DNA of 64,000 bases, from contig JAISTB010000034.1 of the NCBI GenBank assembly GCA_031272775.1, forward strand, positions 36,012-100,011, written 5' to 3'. The translations under genes were made by a program, and so were the position numbers. Under the pieces are notes generated by a model. The model did no database searches. It saw nothing but the letters and a program-made list of their open reading frames with translations, and was not told the DNA's origin. Position 1 is the first letter of the stretch; every line of letters starts with the position of its first letter. Source of the stretch: Fusobacteriaceae bacterium (lineage in GTDB: Bacteria; Fusobacteriota; Fusobacteriia; Fusobacteriales; Fusobacteriaceae). Shown here piece by piece: positions 33,540-41,461 of the stretch.

Positions 33540-34268
33540 TTATTTCGCCGCTTTCTTTTTCTTCTCTTCTTTCGCCTTTTTTCTGCTCGTCACGAGAAGG
33601 GCGACCAGCCCGCCGATAATGCCGCAGACAACCGGTCGCGAGAGCGGGTTCCCAGTGGTACGGGCGCCGTATTCATAGCCTTTGGAAAAGGTGAAGGATG
33701 CGAAAACGGTTTTTTTGAAGGCCTCGACGTCGGGATCAGCGCCGTCTTTACCGGGAAAATAGATTGTCACGAGCGTTCCGCTCCCGCAGGCGGCCAGGAC
33801 GGTTCCGCTGGCTTTCGCCTTGTTTTTAAATTCATAGGAAGCGGGAAACAACACCATTTTTCTTTTGTCATCGACAACGGGCGTTCCGACATTGGCGCTT
33901 TCCAAGGTCGAAAAGTCCTTTTTCATTTCCTTCGTGATTTTATCCATATTCCCGTAGTCTTTCAGAAAATCTTTCCAGACGACTCTTCCTTTAATGATGT
34001 TCACGGTAACCATGGCTTGCGGCGGATTTTCGCTTGTTTTCCGGAATCCCGTCGCGATTCCCGGTCCCTTCGCGCCCGTCAGGCTCTGCATGCTCGCGTT
34101 AATCTGCCGGATTGTCGCAGGCGGAATTTCCTCCCAGCCGGGCGGAATCCGGAACGTGAATTTCGCATTGCTGTTGGAATAAAAGGGAACATGGAAGGAC
34201 TCTTTTTTTGCCTGCCCCGGGCCGCAAAGGGACAGCAGGACCGTAAACGCCAAGATAACTTTTTTCAT
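33540..34268 (-). CDS. Secreted/anchored hypothetical protein with N-terminal signal and C-terminal membrane segment
   Basis: 242 residues. An N-terminal signal peptide (MKKVILAFTVLLSLCGPGQA) is followed by a periplasmic domain beginning FTFRIPPGWEEIP, a pattern seen in PsbP-like/DUF1795-type proteins. A C-terminal membrane helix (PVVCGIIGGLVALLVTS, about 210-226) and a lysine-rich cytoplasmic tail (KKAKEEKKKKAAK) complete it. No function can be given. Confidence 0.65.
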   Translation of the reverse strand: MKKVILAFTVLLSLCGPGQAKKESFHVPFYSNSNAKFTFRIPPGWEEIPPATIRQINASMQSLTGAKGPGIATGFRKTSENPPQAMVTVNIIKGRVVWKDFLKDYGNMDKITKEMKKDFSTLESANVGTPVVDDKRKMVLFPASYEFKNKAKASGTVLAACGSGTLVTIYFPGKDGADPDVEAFKKTVFASFTFSKGYEYGARTTGNPLSRPVVCGIIGGLVALLVTSRKKAKEEKKKKAAK

Positions 34269-34306
34269 AAAAACTCCTTTTGCTCAATTTGATCAGGTGC
34301 AATCCA

Positions 34307-34335
34307 ATGGTATCATATAAAACTAAAATTGTCAA
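34307..34335 (-). promoter_or_regulatory. Promoter of the signal-peptide protein gene
   Basis: TTGACA (complement of 34330-34335), 17-base spacer, TACCAT (complement of 34307-34312). The 291-base gap 34269-34559 also holds the 33-bp repeats. Confidence 0.5.
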
Positions 34336-34422
34336 TTATAATATGCGGCAAAGCGCAACATATCGTAAACAACGTCCGATCATCAAACCCGCAACCAAGC
34401 CGTTTTAACAACTTTTTCTTGC

Positions 34423-34539
34423 AAAATTCTTGAAAATGTGTTAGAATAGGTATATAAAATTATTGAAAATGTGTAAAATCAATCCTATAAAATTCTTGAA
34501 AACGTGATATTTGCTGATGATAAAATCCTTGTTTTCGTG
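34423..34539 (+). repeat. Four direct repeats at exact 33-bp spacing forming tandem promoters
   Basis: The 18-base core AAAATTCTTGAAAATGTG occurs at 34423, with variants AAAATTATTGAAAATGTG at 34456, AAAATTCTTGAAAACGTG at 34489 and AAAATCCTTGTTTTCGTG at 34522. Each of the first three cores contains a -35 (TTGAAA). Exactly 17 bases later, the junction with the next unit makes a -10 (TATAAA, TATAAA, GATAAA). So the array encodes three overlapping promoters pointing at the ATPase gene at 34560. The 15 bases between cores are not conserved. Confidence 0.85.
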
Positions 34540-34559
34540 AACGCCGGAGGAAAAACCCC

Positions 34560-35912
34560 ATGAAAAGGAAGATATATGCGGAATTGTCAGCCTGGAAAAA
34601 CGAAGGCGCCGGAAGAACCGCGCTGCTGATTGACGGCGCCCGCCGGGTCGGCAAAAGTTATATTGTCGAAGAATTCGCCAGGAACGAATACAAAACATCT
34701 GTTTTGATCGATTTCAACCGTGCGCCCGAAGATGTGAAAAACCTCTTTCACCAATATATGAATGATCTGGACACGTTTTTCCTGTATTTGTCCGGCTTTT
34801 ACAATGTAAAATTGTATCCGCGGGAAACCTTGATCATTTTTGACGAGGTCCAATTGTTTCCGAAAGCCCGCGCCGCCCTCAAATACCTCGTGGCGGATGG
34901 CAGATACGACTACATTGAAACCGGTTCTTTGATGACCATCAAAAAAAATATTCAGGACATCGTAATTCCTTCGGAAGAGCGCCATATCAAGATGTATCCG
35001 ATGGATTTCGAGGAATTTCTCTGGGCTTTGGGAAACGACACCCTGATGGATTTCGTGCGGGCGTGTTTTGCCGACCGGAAAGCCATGGGGCAGGCTTTGC
35101 ACAGAAAAGCGATGGATTACCTGCGCCAATACCTGATCGTGGGCGGGATGCCCCAGGCGGTGCAAGCCTATGCCGATACGAAAGACTTTGACAAGACGGA
35201 CCAAGCTAAGCGGGATATTTTGAATTTGTACCGGGCGGATATCGTAAAACACGCGGCAGGCTACGAAATGAAAGTCGAACGCATTTTTGACGAAATTCCC
35301 GCGCAGCTTCAAAAGCACGAAAAGCGCTTCAAGCTTTCCTCCCTGAAAAAACAGGCGCGCTTCCGTGAATACGAAGACGCCTTGTTCTGGCTGGATGACG
35401 CCATGATCGCCAACATCTGTTACAATTCCACCGAACCCAATGTCGGACTGAAGCTGAACACGGATCGCATCACCTTGAAATGCTATATGGCGGATACCGG
35501 CCTATTGATCAGCCATGCTTTTGATGAAAACGAGATCGTCAACGCCGCGATATACAAGAAGCTGCTGTTTGACAAGCTGGAAATCAACAAGGGCATGCTG
35601 GTGGAAAATCTAGTTGCCCAGATGCTTGCGGCGGCGCGGCACAAGCTGTATTTTTATTCCAATTCTTCGCGAAATGACAGCAGTTCCCGGATGGAGATTG
35701 ATTTCCTGATCGCGAGAAGTAAGATCGGCAGTCGACACAATATTTCTCCGATAGAGGTGAAATCCGGAAAAAATTATACCTTGACTTCTCTCGAAAAATT
35801 CAGAGCCAAATATTCCAATCAACTGCACATCCCCTATGTGTTGCACACAAATGATCTGAAAATTCAGAACGACATCGTCTTTCTGCCGATTTACATGACG
35901 CCTCTGCTCTGA
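34560..35912 (+). CDS. AAA_14/DUF4143 ATPase (copy 2)
   Basis: 450 residues: Walker A GARRVGKSYIV (about 26-36), Walker B TLIIFDEVQLFPKARAALK, IETGSLMTIKKN sensor segment, then a DUF4143 region and a C-terminal nuclease-like segment with MEIDFLIARSK and SPIEVKSGKNY. It is of the same broad family as the gene at 31220 but a different, longer subtype. GGAGG lies upstream. The 33-bp promoter array directly precedes it, suggesting variable or tightly controlled expression. Confidence 0.88.
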   Translation: MKRKIYAELSAWKNEGAGRTALLIDGARRVGKSYIVEEFARNEYKTSVLIDFNRAPEDVKNLFHQYMNDLDTFFLYLSGFYNVKLYPRETLIIFDEVQLFPKARAALKYLVADGRYDYIETGSLMTIKKNIQDIVIPSEERHIKMYPMDFEEFLWALGNDTLMDFVRACFADRKAMGQALHRKAMDYLRQYLIVGGMPQAVQAYADTKDFDKTDQAKRDILNLYRADIVKHAAGYEMKVERIFDEIPAQLQKHEKRFKLSSLKKQARFREYEDALFWLDDAMIANICYNSTEPNVGLKLNTDRITLKCYMADTGLLISHAFDENEIVNAAIYKKLLFDKLEINKGMLVENLVAQMLAAARHKLYFYSNSSRNDSSSRMEIDFLIARSKIGSRHNISPIEVKSGKNYTLTSLEKFRAKYSNQLHIPYVLHTNDLKIQNDIVFLPIYMTPLL

Positions 35913-35939
35913 GCGCGAAAGGATACCGACGGGATCAAA

Positions 35940-35970
35940 AAAACGCGTCATAATCGCTATGACGCGTTTT
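35940..35970. terminator. Bidirectional terminator between the ATPase and gntP
   Basis: Perfect 13-base stem AAAACGCGTCATA / TATGACGCGTTTT with a 5-base loop between two convergent genes. Confidence 0.88.
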
Positions 35971-35997
35971 CTGATCGTGCAGACAGAGCCTATTATC

Positions 35998-37356
35998 CTA
36001 TTTTAAAATCGTGTAGAGCGCAACGATCCCGATCATGGACGCGAGTCCGATCACGAGCGTCATCAGCGTCTGGGTCTTGTAGCCGTCCCTGGTCTCGATG
36101 CCGCCGAATTCCGTCACGACCCAGAAGTAGCTGTCGTTGGCGTGGGAAACGGTCATGGCGCCTGCGGCGATGGCCATTACGGTCACGGCGGTCAAAGCCG
36201 GCGTCGTGATTCCCAATACGGCAAGAAGCGGTTGCAGGATGCCGGCGGTGGTCGTGAGGGCCACTGTGGAGGATCCCTGGGCCGTCTTCAGGATGGCCGA
36301 GAGGATAAAGGGGAAGAAGATTCCGATGGTACTGAAGTTGACGGCGTTATCTTTGATGAAGCCCACCAAGCTCGAGCTCGAAACGACCCGTCCGAGTACG
36401 CCGCCCGACGCCGTAACGAAGAGGATGGGTCCTACGACCCGAAGCGTATCGTCCGTCAGCTTGAAGAACGTGGCGCCTTTTTTCTGGGAAAAGAGCAGCG
36501 ACACGCCGAAGATGGTTCCCACCGCGAGGGCGATTACCGGCGCGCCGAGGAATTTCAGCAGATCGGAAAATCCGCCTGTCATCTTGGCCATGGAAGCGAT
36601 GGAGGCCAGCGCCATGAGGACAATGGGTACAAGGATGGGCGCGAGGGCTGCGAAACCGCCGGGCAGTTCGCCGAATTCCTTTACCAGCTCCTCATAGGTC
36701 TTGACGGTCTCTCCTTCCCCGACTTTGACTTCGGCGGGAATCTTGCGACCGATGTATTTGGAGAAGAGCCAGCCCGCGATCAGGGGCAGAATGGAAACGA
36801 GACAACCGATGCCGATTACGAGCAGCAGATAGTCTCCGGCGCCCAGCGTGTTGGCGGCGGCGATGGGACCCGGCGTCGGCGGGATGAATACGTGGGATGT
36901 GTAAAGGCCCGCGGAAAGGGCGACGGCCATGGCGGCGTTGGATGCTTTCGTCCGCTGGGCCAGCGCTTTCCGGATCGGGTTCAGAATAACAAAGCCGGAA
37001 TCACAGAATACCGGGATAGACACGATCCAGCCCATGATGAGGACCGCCAACTCGGGCTTTTTCTTGCCCACAAGTTGCACGACCATATCCGAGAGCTTCA
37101 ACGCGCCGCCGGTCTTTTCGAGGATGTTCCCGATCAACGCGCCCAGAATGATGACGATGCCGATACTCGTAAACGTACCGGAAAATCCCGCGCCGATGAT
37201 CCCGGGGATATCCGTCAGCTTGATGCCCGCCGCGAAGGCGAACAGAATCGAGACGCCCATGATCGACAGAAACGCGTGGATCCTCCATTTGGAAATAGCG
37301 ACGACCATTACGATGATCGCGACGATGAACGCGATCACAAGAGCAATACCTTGCAT
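35998..37356 (-). CDS. GntP-family gluconate/sugar-acid permease
   Basis: 452 residues, 12 or more membrane helices. GntP marks: GFSGTFTSIGIVIILGALIGNILEKTGGA near the N-terminus, IPVFCDSGFVILNP, HVFIPPTPGPIAAA and the late SHANDSYFWVV. It imports gluconate or related aldonic acids with protons. It stands downstream of the sugar-acid operon, 140 bases after the HD gene, with a possible promoter of its own. AGGAGGAG precedes the ATG. Confidence 0.93.
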   Translation of the reverse strand: MQGIALVIAFIVAIIVMVVAISKWRIHAFLSIMGVSILFAFAAGIKLTDIPGIIGAGFSGTFTSIGIVIILGALIGNILEKTGGALKLSDMVVQLVGKKKPELAVLIMGWIVSIPVFCDSGFVILNPIRKALAQRTKASNAAMAVALSAGLYTSHVFIPPTPGPIAAANTLGAGDYLLLVIGIGCLVSILPLIAGWLFSKYIGRKIPAEVKVGEGETVKTYEELVKEFGELPGGFAALAPILVPIVLMALASIASMAKMTGGFSDLLKFLGAPVIALAVGTIFGVSLLFSQKKGATFFKLTDDTLRVVGPILFVTASGGVLGRVVSSSSLVGFIKDNAVNFSTIGIFFPFILSAILKTAQGSSTVALTTTAGILQPLLAVLGITTPALTAVTVMAIAAGAMTVSHANDSYFWVVTEFGGIETRDGYKTQTLMTLVIGLASMIGIVALYTILK

Positions 37357-37448
37357 AACTCCTCCTCCTTTGTCTCATAATGATGCTTAATATCCGACAA
37401 AATTAACCAAAGAAGTACAAAAGTTTCATAATCGGTTCAGCTATTGAT

Positions 37449-37454
37449 ATTTTA
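37449..37454 (-). promoter_or_regulatory. Possible extended -10 promoter of gntP
   Basis: The minus strand reads TGTGGTAAAAT about 93 bases before the ATG; the -35 (TTTCTT) is poor. The motif repeats the TGTGGTA pattern found at other promoters here. Confidence 0.45.
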
Positions 37455-37495
37455 CCACAAAAAAGCCAAAAAAGAAATACCAAAACACTAAATAT

Positions 37496-38125
37496 TTACG
37501 AAAGAATCTCCCTGATGAAAGACAATTCCCGCGTCAAATTGGCGCGGGCAAGCGCTTCGTATTTTTCCCGGAATCGCGGCGTTTTGTAGATTGCCGGCAA
37601 CGAAAGAAAGCGCCGGAGGATTTCCCCCCGGCCCCGCTCGTTGTCTTCGGGACGGAATCTGCCGTATTCGAGGCGGATGGCCCGGGCATAGGCGTCGTAG
37701 GTTTCGGGATCGCTCCCCAAAATGGCGAGATCGAGGTCCGTGAACGCGTCCATGTCAAAAGAGTCGCCGGATTCATGGCGTTTTGTGGCGAGGATCAGCG
37801 CCCGGACGCGGTTTATTTCGGGGTAATCGGTTTTCCTCAGATGTTCCGCGCAGAGATCGGCGCTTTTTTCCTCGTTGTCCCGCCGTTCCACGTCGTAGAC
37901 CGCGTCGTGGTAAAAGAGCGCAAGCAGAAAGGCGTCGGGATAGGAAAGCTCCGGCAGCAGCGCTTCCGCTTCCGCCCACATGCGCTCCAGATGCGTCAGC
38001 GTGTGATAATATCGATCCGAAGCCGAATACAGCCCTTCAAGTTCCCGCCAACATCTGTTCACATAATCTATATCTTTAGTATATTTTTTCAGAAGCTCTG
38101 TAAATAAAAGTTCAAGCGCTGTCAT
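37496..38125 (-). CDS. HD-domain (predicted metal-dependent phosphohydrolase-like) protein
   Basis: About 209 residues. An HD-type metal site is seen in RYYHTLTHLERM (His), ALFYHDAVYD (His-Asp) and a later DLDLAILGSD (Asp). It belongs with the small 'predicted metal-dependent HD superfamily' proteins of about 200 residues whose substrate is unknown. It follows the aldolase by a few bases in the same operon. The ATG at 38125 is assumed; a TTG at 38134 is equally possible, and neither has a good ribosome site. Confidence 0.75.
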   Translation of the reverse strand: MTALELLFTELLKKYTKDIDYVNRCWRELEGLYSASDRYYHTLTHLERMWAEAEALLPELSYPDAFLLALFYHDAVYDVERRDNEEKSADLCAEHLRKTDYPEINRVRALILATKRHESGDSFDMDAFTDLDLAILGSDPETYDAYARAIRLEYGRFRPEDNERGRGEILRRFLSLPAIYKTPRFREKYEALARANLTRELSFIREILS

Positions 38126-38137
38126 GGAAGTCAAAAC

Positions 38138-39034
38138 TCAGCTCAGTTTCGCCGCGGCCAGGATCTCTTTGATCCTGGCGGTTTCCGCCGCCGTCGCCGG
38201 GAGGAAAGGATTGAGGGATACGTCCTTGATGTCGTATCCGCGCAGGATCATGGCCTTTTTGATGATGGGGATAAAGGGGTTTCCGATAAAATAGATATCC
38301 ATCAGGGTATTGATCGTCAACTGGATGTCTTCCACGGTCTTCCAGTCCCCTCCGTTGATGGCCGTCACCCATTTGGCGCACAGTTCCGGGACGATATTGG
38401 CGAAGCCCCCGATGCAGCCGCTGCCGCCCGAGAGGATGTTGTGGACGAAATTCTCGTCAAAGCCCGAATAAATCTCAAAATCCGGAAATTCCGGCAGGAC
38501 CGTGACCGCCAATTTTCGCGTATGGCCCATTTCCGCGACGCTGTCCTTGTATCCGACGATGTTCTTGTGCTTGCGCAACAGCTTCAGCGTGACTTCGGGG
38601 GAGAGGTCATAGCCGGTCCGGGCCGGGAAATTGTACAGATAGACGTTTCCCCTGACGCCGTCGGCGATCTGGTCGAACCAATATTCCACGGCCGCGTCGC
38701 TGATCGCGAAATAATACGGGCTGATGACCATAACGGCGTCGGCCCCTTTTTCCAGCACATAATTGGAAAAGGCTATGGTTTCCGTCAAGACCATGGACGC
38801 GGTCCCGATATAGAGTTTCACGCGTTTGGCAATGTGGGTAACGGCCAGGTCCGCCAGTTCTTTTTTCATGGCGGGCGTCATGGCGGAAAATTCGCCGATG
38901 CTCCCCATCAAAAGGATGCCGTCAATTCCACGGGCAATCAGTTCATCCCAGAATTTCGTGTTCGCCGCCACATCCAGATTTCCCGCCGCGTCAAAAGCCG
39001 TCACCACGGGGCAGATAAATTTCGCTTTTTTCAT
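38138..39034 (-). CDS. DapA-family pyruvate-dependent aldolase/lyase
   Basis: 298-residue class I (beta/alpha)8 aldolase with Schiff-base K163 (NIVGYKDSV), the catalytic Tyr Y134 (YLYNFPARTGYD) and the GSIGEFS loop near 45-50. By context it is unlikely to be lysine-pathway DapA: it sits with UxaA-type dehydratase, FAH hydrolase and GntP, so cleavage of a 2-keto-3-deoxy sugar acid to pyruvate and an aldehyde is more plausible. N-acetylneuraminate lyase is a further alternative given the nearby nagA. Confidence 0.88.
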   Translation of the reverse strand: MKKAKFICPVVTAFDAAGNLDVAANTKFWDELIARGIDGILLMGSIGEFSAMTPAMKKELADLAVTHIAKRVKLYIGTASMVLTETIAFSNYVLEKGADAVMVISPYYFAISDAAVEYWFDQIADGVRGNVYLYNFPARTGYDLSPEVTLKLLRKHKNIVGYKDSVAEMGHTRKLAVTVLPEFPDFEIYSGFDENFVHNILSGGSGCIGGFANIVPELCAKWVTAINGGDWKTVEDIQLTINTLMDIYFIGNPFIPIIKKAMILRGYDIKDVSLNPFLPATAAETARIKEILAAAKLS

Positions 39035-39055
39035 ATAAAATCAACTCCCTTTGTT

Positions 39056-39955
39056 TTATATTATCTTGTTGGTCAATTTCCCGATTTCCGGAATCTCCAC
39101 GGTTACCGTATCGCCCTTGACGAGGTATTTCGGCGGGGTGAATCCCATGCCGACGCCCGCCGGGGTTCCGGTCGCGATGATGTCGCCGGGTTCCAGCGTC
39201 ATGCCCGCCGAGAGTTCCGCGATGATGTGGGGGATGTCGTGGATCAGCATGGACGTATTGGAGGATTGCCGCAGTTCTCCGTTTACCCGGGAAATGACGT
39301 CCACGGCGACCGGGAAGGGGAGTTCGTCCTTGGTCAGAATGCAAGGACCGAGGACGGAATAGCCGTCGAAACTCTTGCCCCGGAACCACTGCTGATGCGC
39401 CTTTTGAATCTTTCTCGACGACACGTCGTTGAAAACGGAATAGCCGAACACATAGTCTTCGGCCTTTTCCAACGGAATATCCTTCCCCGCTTTTCCGATG
39501 ATGACCGCCAGCTCCACCTCATAGTCCAGTTCGGGGTCGAGGTCAAAGCGCCCTTTGATCTTGTCGCCGGGACCGAGGATTTCCGTGGCCCGCTTGGCAA
39601 AATAGACCGCGTGGGTCGGCGCCGCGAAATGCCCCTTCATGTCGCGCCTCGCCTCTTCCAGATGATCCTGGTAATTGACGCCGAGACAAAGAATGTCGTG
39701 GATGGGCCAGGGAATCGGAGAACGTAATTTTACGGACTTTGTGACGAAGGTATCGTAGTCATCCCAGTCATCGCCCCCCTTTGCCGCGACCCTGCGCAGA
39801 ATCTGCAGATCCTTTTTCGTGGCGTACTCAATGAATTCCACCATGTCGTAGAAATCTCCGTCGATGACGCTGGCGATGTCGGTCACAAATTTCTCGTCCG
39901 CGCTCAAAACCCCCACTCTTTCTTCTCCTTCCGCGTAAAAACTGACCAGTTTCAT
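39056..39955 (-). CDS. Fumarylacetoacetate hydrolase (FAH) family protein
   Basis: 299 residues. Family core: ILCLGVNYQDHLEEA, the metal-binding acids in LDYEVELAVIIGKAGKDI, the segment YSVFNDVSSRKIQ and GTPAGVGMGFTP near the end. Relatives hydrolyse acylpyruvates or decarboxylate keto acids; one group cleaves 2,4-diketo-3-deoxy-rhamnonate/fuconate. The position between UxaA and the DapA-type aldolase supports a sugar-acid role. GGAGGG precedes the ATG. Confidence 0.9.
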   Translation of the reverse strand: MKLVSFYAEGEERVGVLSADEKFVTDIASVIDGDFYDMVEFIEYATKKDLQILRRVAAKGGDDWDDYDTFVTKSVKLRSPIPWPIHDILCLGVNYQDHLEEARRDMKGHFAAPTHAVYFAKRATEILGPGDKIKGRFDLDPELDYEVELAVIIGKAGKDIPLEKAEDYVFGYSVFNDVSSRKIQKAHQQWFRGKSFDGYSVLGPCILTKDELPFPVAVDVISRVNGELRQSSNTSMLIHDIPHIIAELSAGMTLEPGDIIATGTPAGVGMGFTPPKYLVKGDTVTVEIPEIGKLTNKII

Positions 39956-39976
39956 ATTCCCTCCTTGTGTGTCTTC

Positions 39977-41137
39977 TCAGACGTAATTGCACAGCCTTGC
40001 GATGGCAAGCTCCGTATAACCCAGTATCTCCGCTTTTGTCTTCTTCCCGCAGGCCACGGCCATGAGCTCCCGCAGGAAGTCTTCCCCCATCTCCCCGAGC
40101 GATTTGCCGCCGTAGATCAAGGGGCTTGAATCCCAATCGATATTGTCAATCATATTGGCGTAGGTCAATTTGTTGCCGGTGATTTTGATCACGGGGGCGA
40201 TGGGATTGCCGGTGGGCGTCCCCCTACCCGTGGAAAATACGACGATCTGCGCGCCGCCCGCGACCATGCCGGCCACCGACGAGGGATCGTGACCCGGCGT
40301 ATCCATGATCACGAGGCCTTTTTCCGTAACGGGCTTCGCGTAGTCATAGACGGCGTTGACCGGCGAATGTCCGCCCTTGTGGATACAGCCGAGGGATTTT
40401 TCCTCCAGCGTCGTAATACCGCCGGCGATATTCCCCGGGGCGGGATTGCCTTCCCGGATCTCTTCCCCGACCAGACGCAAGGCTTCTTCGTAACGGCGCA
40501 CGATATGAAAGATCTGATCCCGGATGGCGGGCGTCTTCGCTCTCGCCGCCAAAATGTGCTCGGCCCCGATAAATTCCGTCGTTTCGGATAAAATGGACGT
40601 CGCGCCCAGCGCCACCAGCCTGTCGGAAAGTTCCCCGATGAGGATATTGGCCGCGAGGCCGCTTGTGGGATCGGAACCGCCGCATTCGGTCCCCACAATA
40701 AGTTCAGAAATCGAAACCGCTTCTCTTTGGACTTTTGAAGCCTCCTCGGCGAGGATCCGACCCGCCCGGACCGCTTTTTCTACGGTCCGGACCGTGCCGC
40801 CGTTCTCTTGAATGATAAAGGCTTCAAGGGGCTTGTTCGTCCTGGCAGCGACGGCCGCCGAGACGAGATCGGCCTGACAGCCCTCGCAGCCGAGGGTCAC
40901 GAGAATGGTTCCGAAAATGTTGGGATTTGCCGCCATGCCGGCCATGGTATCCATGGTCAGCTCCATGTCTTTGGACACCTGGGCGCAGCCGTTCTGATTA
41001 TTGAACGTCACGGCCCCGTCGATCTGTGAGGCGATGATCCTTGCGGTATCCGAAGCGCAGGCGCTTGCGGGGAGAATCAGAATCTTGTTGCGGACGCCCG
41101 CTTTGCCGTCGGGTCGCCGGTATCCCATAAATGTCAT
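39977..41137 (-). CDS. UxaA-family sugar-acid dehydratase, large subunit
   Basis: 386 residues corresponding to the C-terminal catalytic part of altronate/galactarate dehydratases (UxaA, GarD). Marks: TLGCEGCQAD, VGTECGGSDPTSGLAANI, and FSTGRGTPTGNPIAPVIKITGN. It removes water from an aldonic acid to give a 2-keto-3-deoxy acid, using Fe or Mn. The small SAF domain is encoded separately just upstream, with ATGA overlap, whereas E. coli UxaA is a single chain. The split form occurs in non-phosphorylating L-fucose loci. Confidence 0.92.
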   Translation of the reverse strand: MTFMGYRRPDGKAGVRNKILILPASACASDTARIIASQIDGAVTFNNQNGCAQVSKDMELTMDTMAGMAANPNIFGTILVTLGCEGCQADLVSAAVAARTNKPLEAFIIQENGGTVRTVEKAVRAGRILAEEASKVQREAVSISELIVGTECGGSDPTSGLAANILIGELSDRLVALGATSILSETTEFIGAEHILAARAKTPAIRDQIFHIVRRYEEALRLVGEEIREGNPAPGNIAGGITTLEEKSLGCIHKGGHSPVNAVYDYAKPVTEKGLVIMDTPGHDPSSVAGMVAGGAQIVVFSTGRGTPTGNPIAPVIKITGNKLTYANMIDNIDWDSSPLIYGGKSLGEMGEDFLRELMAVACGKKTKAEILGYTELAIARLCNYV

Positions 41138-41442
41138 TGCTTCCCCACCTCCTCAAGGTTTTCCCTGCGGTCTTTGACGTTGTGGACGTGCACATGGCGC
41201 CCGGCCGGGATTTCAGCGGCCGCGACCCCCATATGCCAGCCGTATTTTACGATAAAGTCCCCTTCGTGGATATCCCGGATAGCCAATTTGTGGTAGATGG
41301 GGATTTCCTGCGGGCAAATCACGCGGGCCTCCTTTCCCTCCGCCGACCAGAGGGCCGCGCCTCCGGCGGGAATGGCTTCGATGGCTGTGGCGACGTTATC
41401 CCGCGCGTCGATCACAACCGCGTTAAACTTTGGCATGGACAT
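41134..41442 (-). CDS. UxaA-family dehydratase, small (SAF-domain) subunit
   Basis: 102 residues matching the N-terminal SAF domain of altronate dehydratase: ARDNVATAIEAIPAG, IPIYHKLAIRDIHEGDFIVKYGWHMGVAAAEIPAG and HVHVHNVKD. It supplies part of the substrate pocket. The stop overlaps the start of the large subunit, implying stoichiometric production. GGGAGG lies upstream. Confidence 0.93.
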   Translation of the reverse strand: MSMPKFNAVVIDARDNVATAIEAIPAGGAALWSAEGKEARVICPQEIPIYHKLAIRDIHEGDFIVKYGWHMGVAAAEIPAGRHVHVHNVKDRRENLEEVGKQ

Positions 41443-41461
41443 GGATTACCTCCCTGACGTT

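Noticed and set aside
34423..34539. CRISPR array
   Set aside because: Repeats are 18 bp with 15-bp gaps, degenerate in the last copy, and no cas genes occur; the layout fits tandem promoters better.
34423..34539. Plasmid-type replication iterons
   Set aside because: No rep gene, partition genes or DnaA-box cluster nearby; the next gene is a DUF4143 ATPase.
38138..39034. Lysine-pathway dihydrodipicolinate synthase
   Set aside because: Family motifs fit, but the sugar-acid neighbours make a keto-deoxy-acid aldolase more likely.
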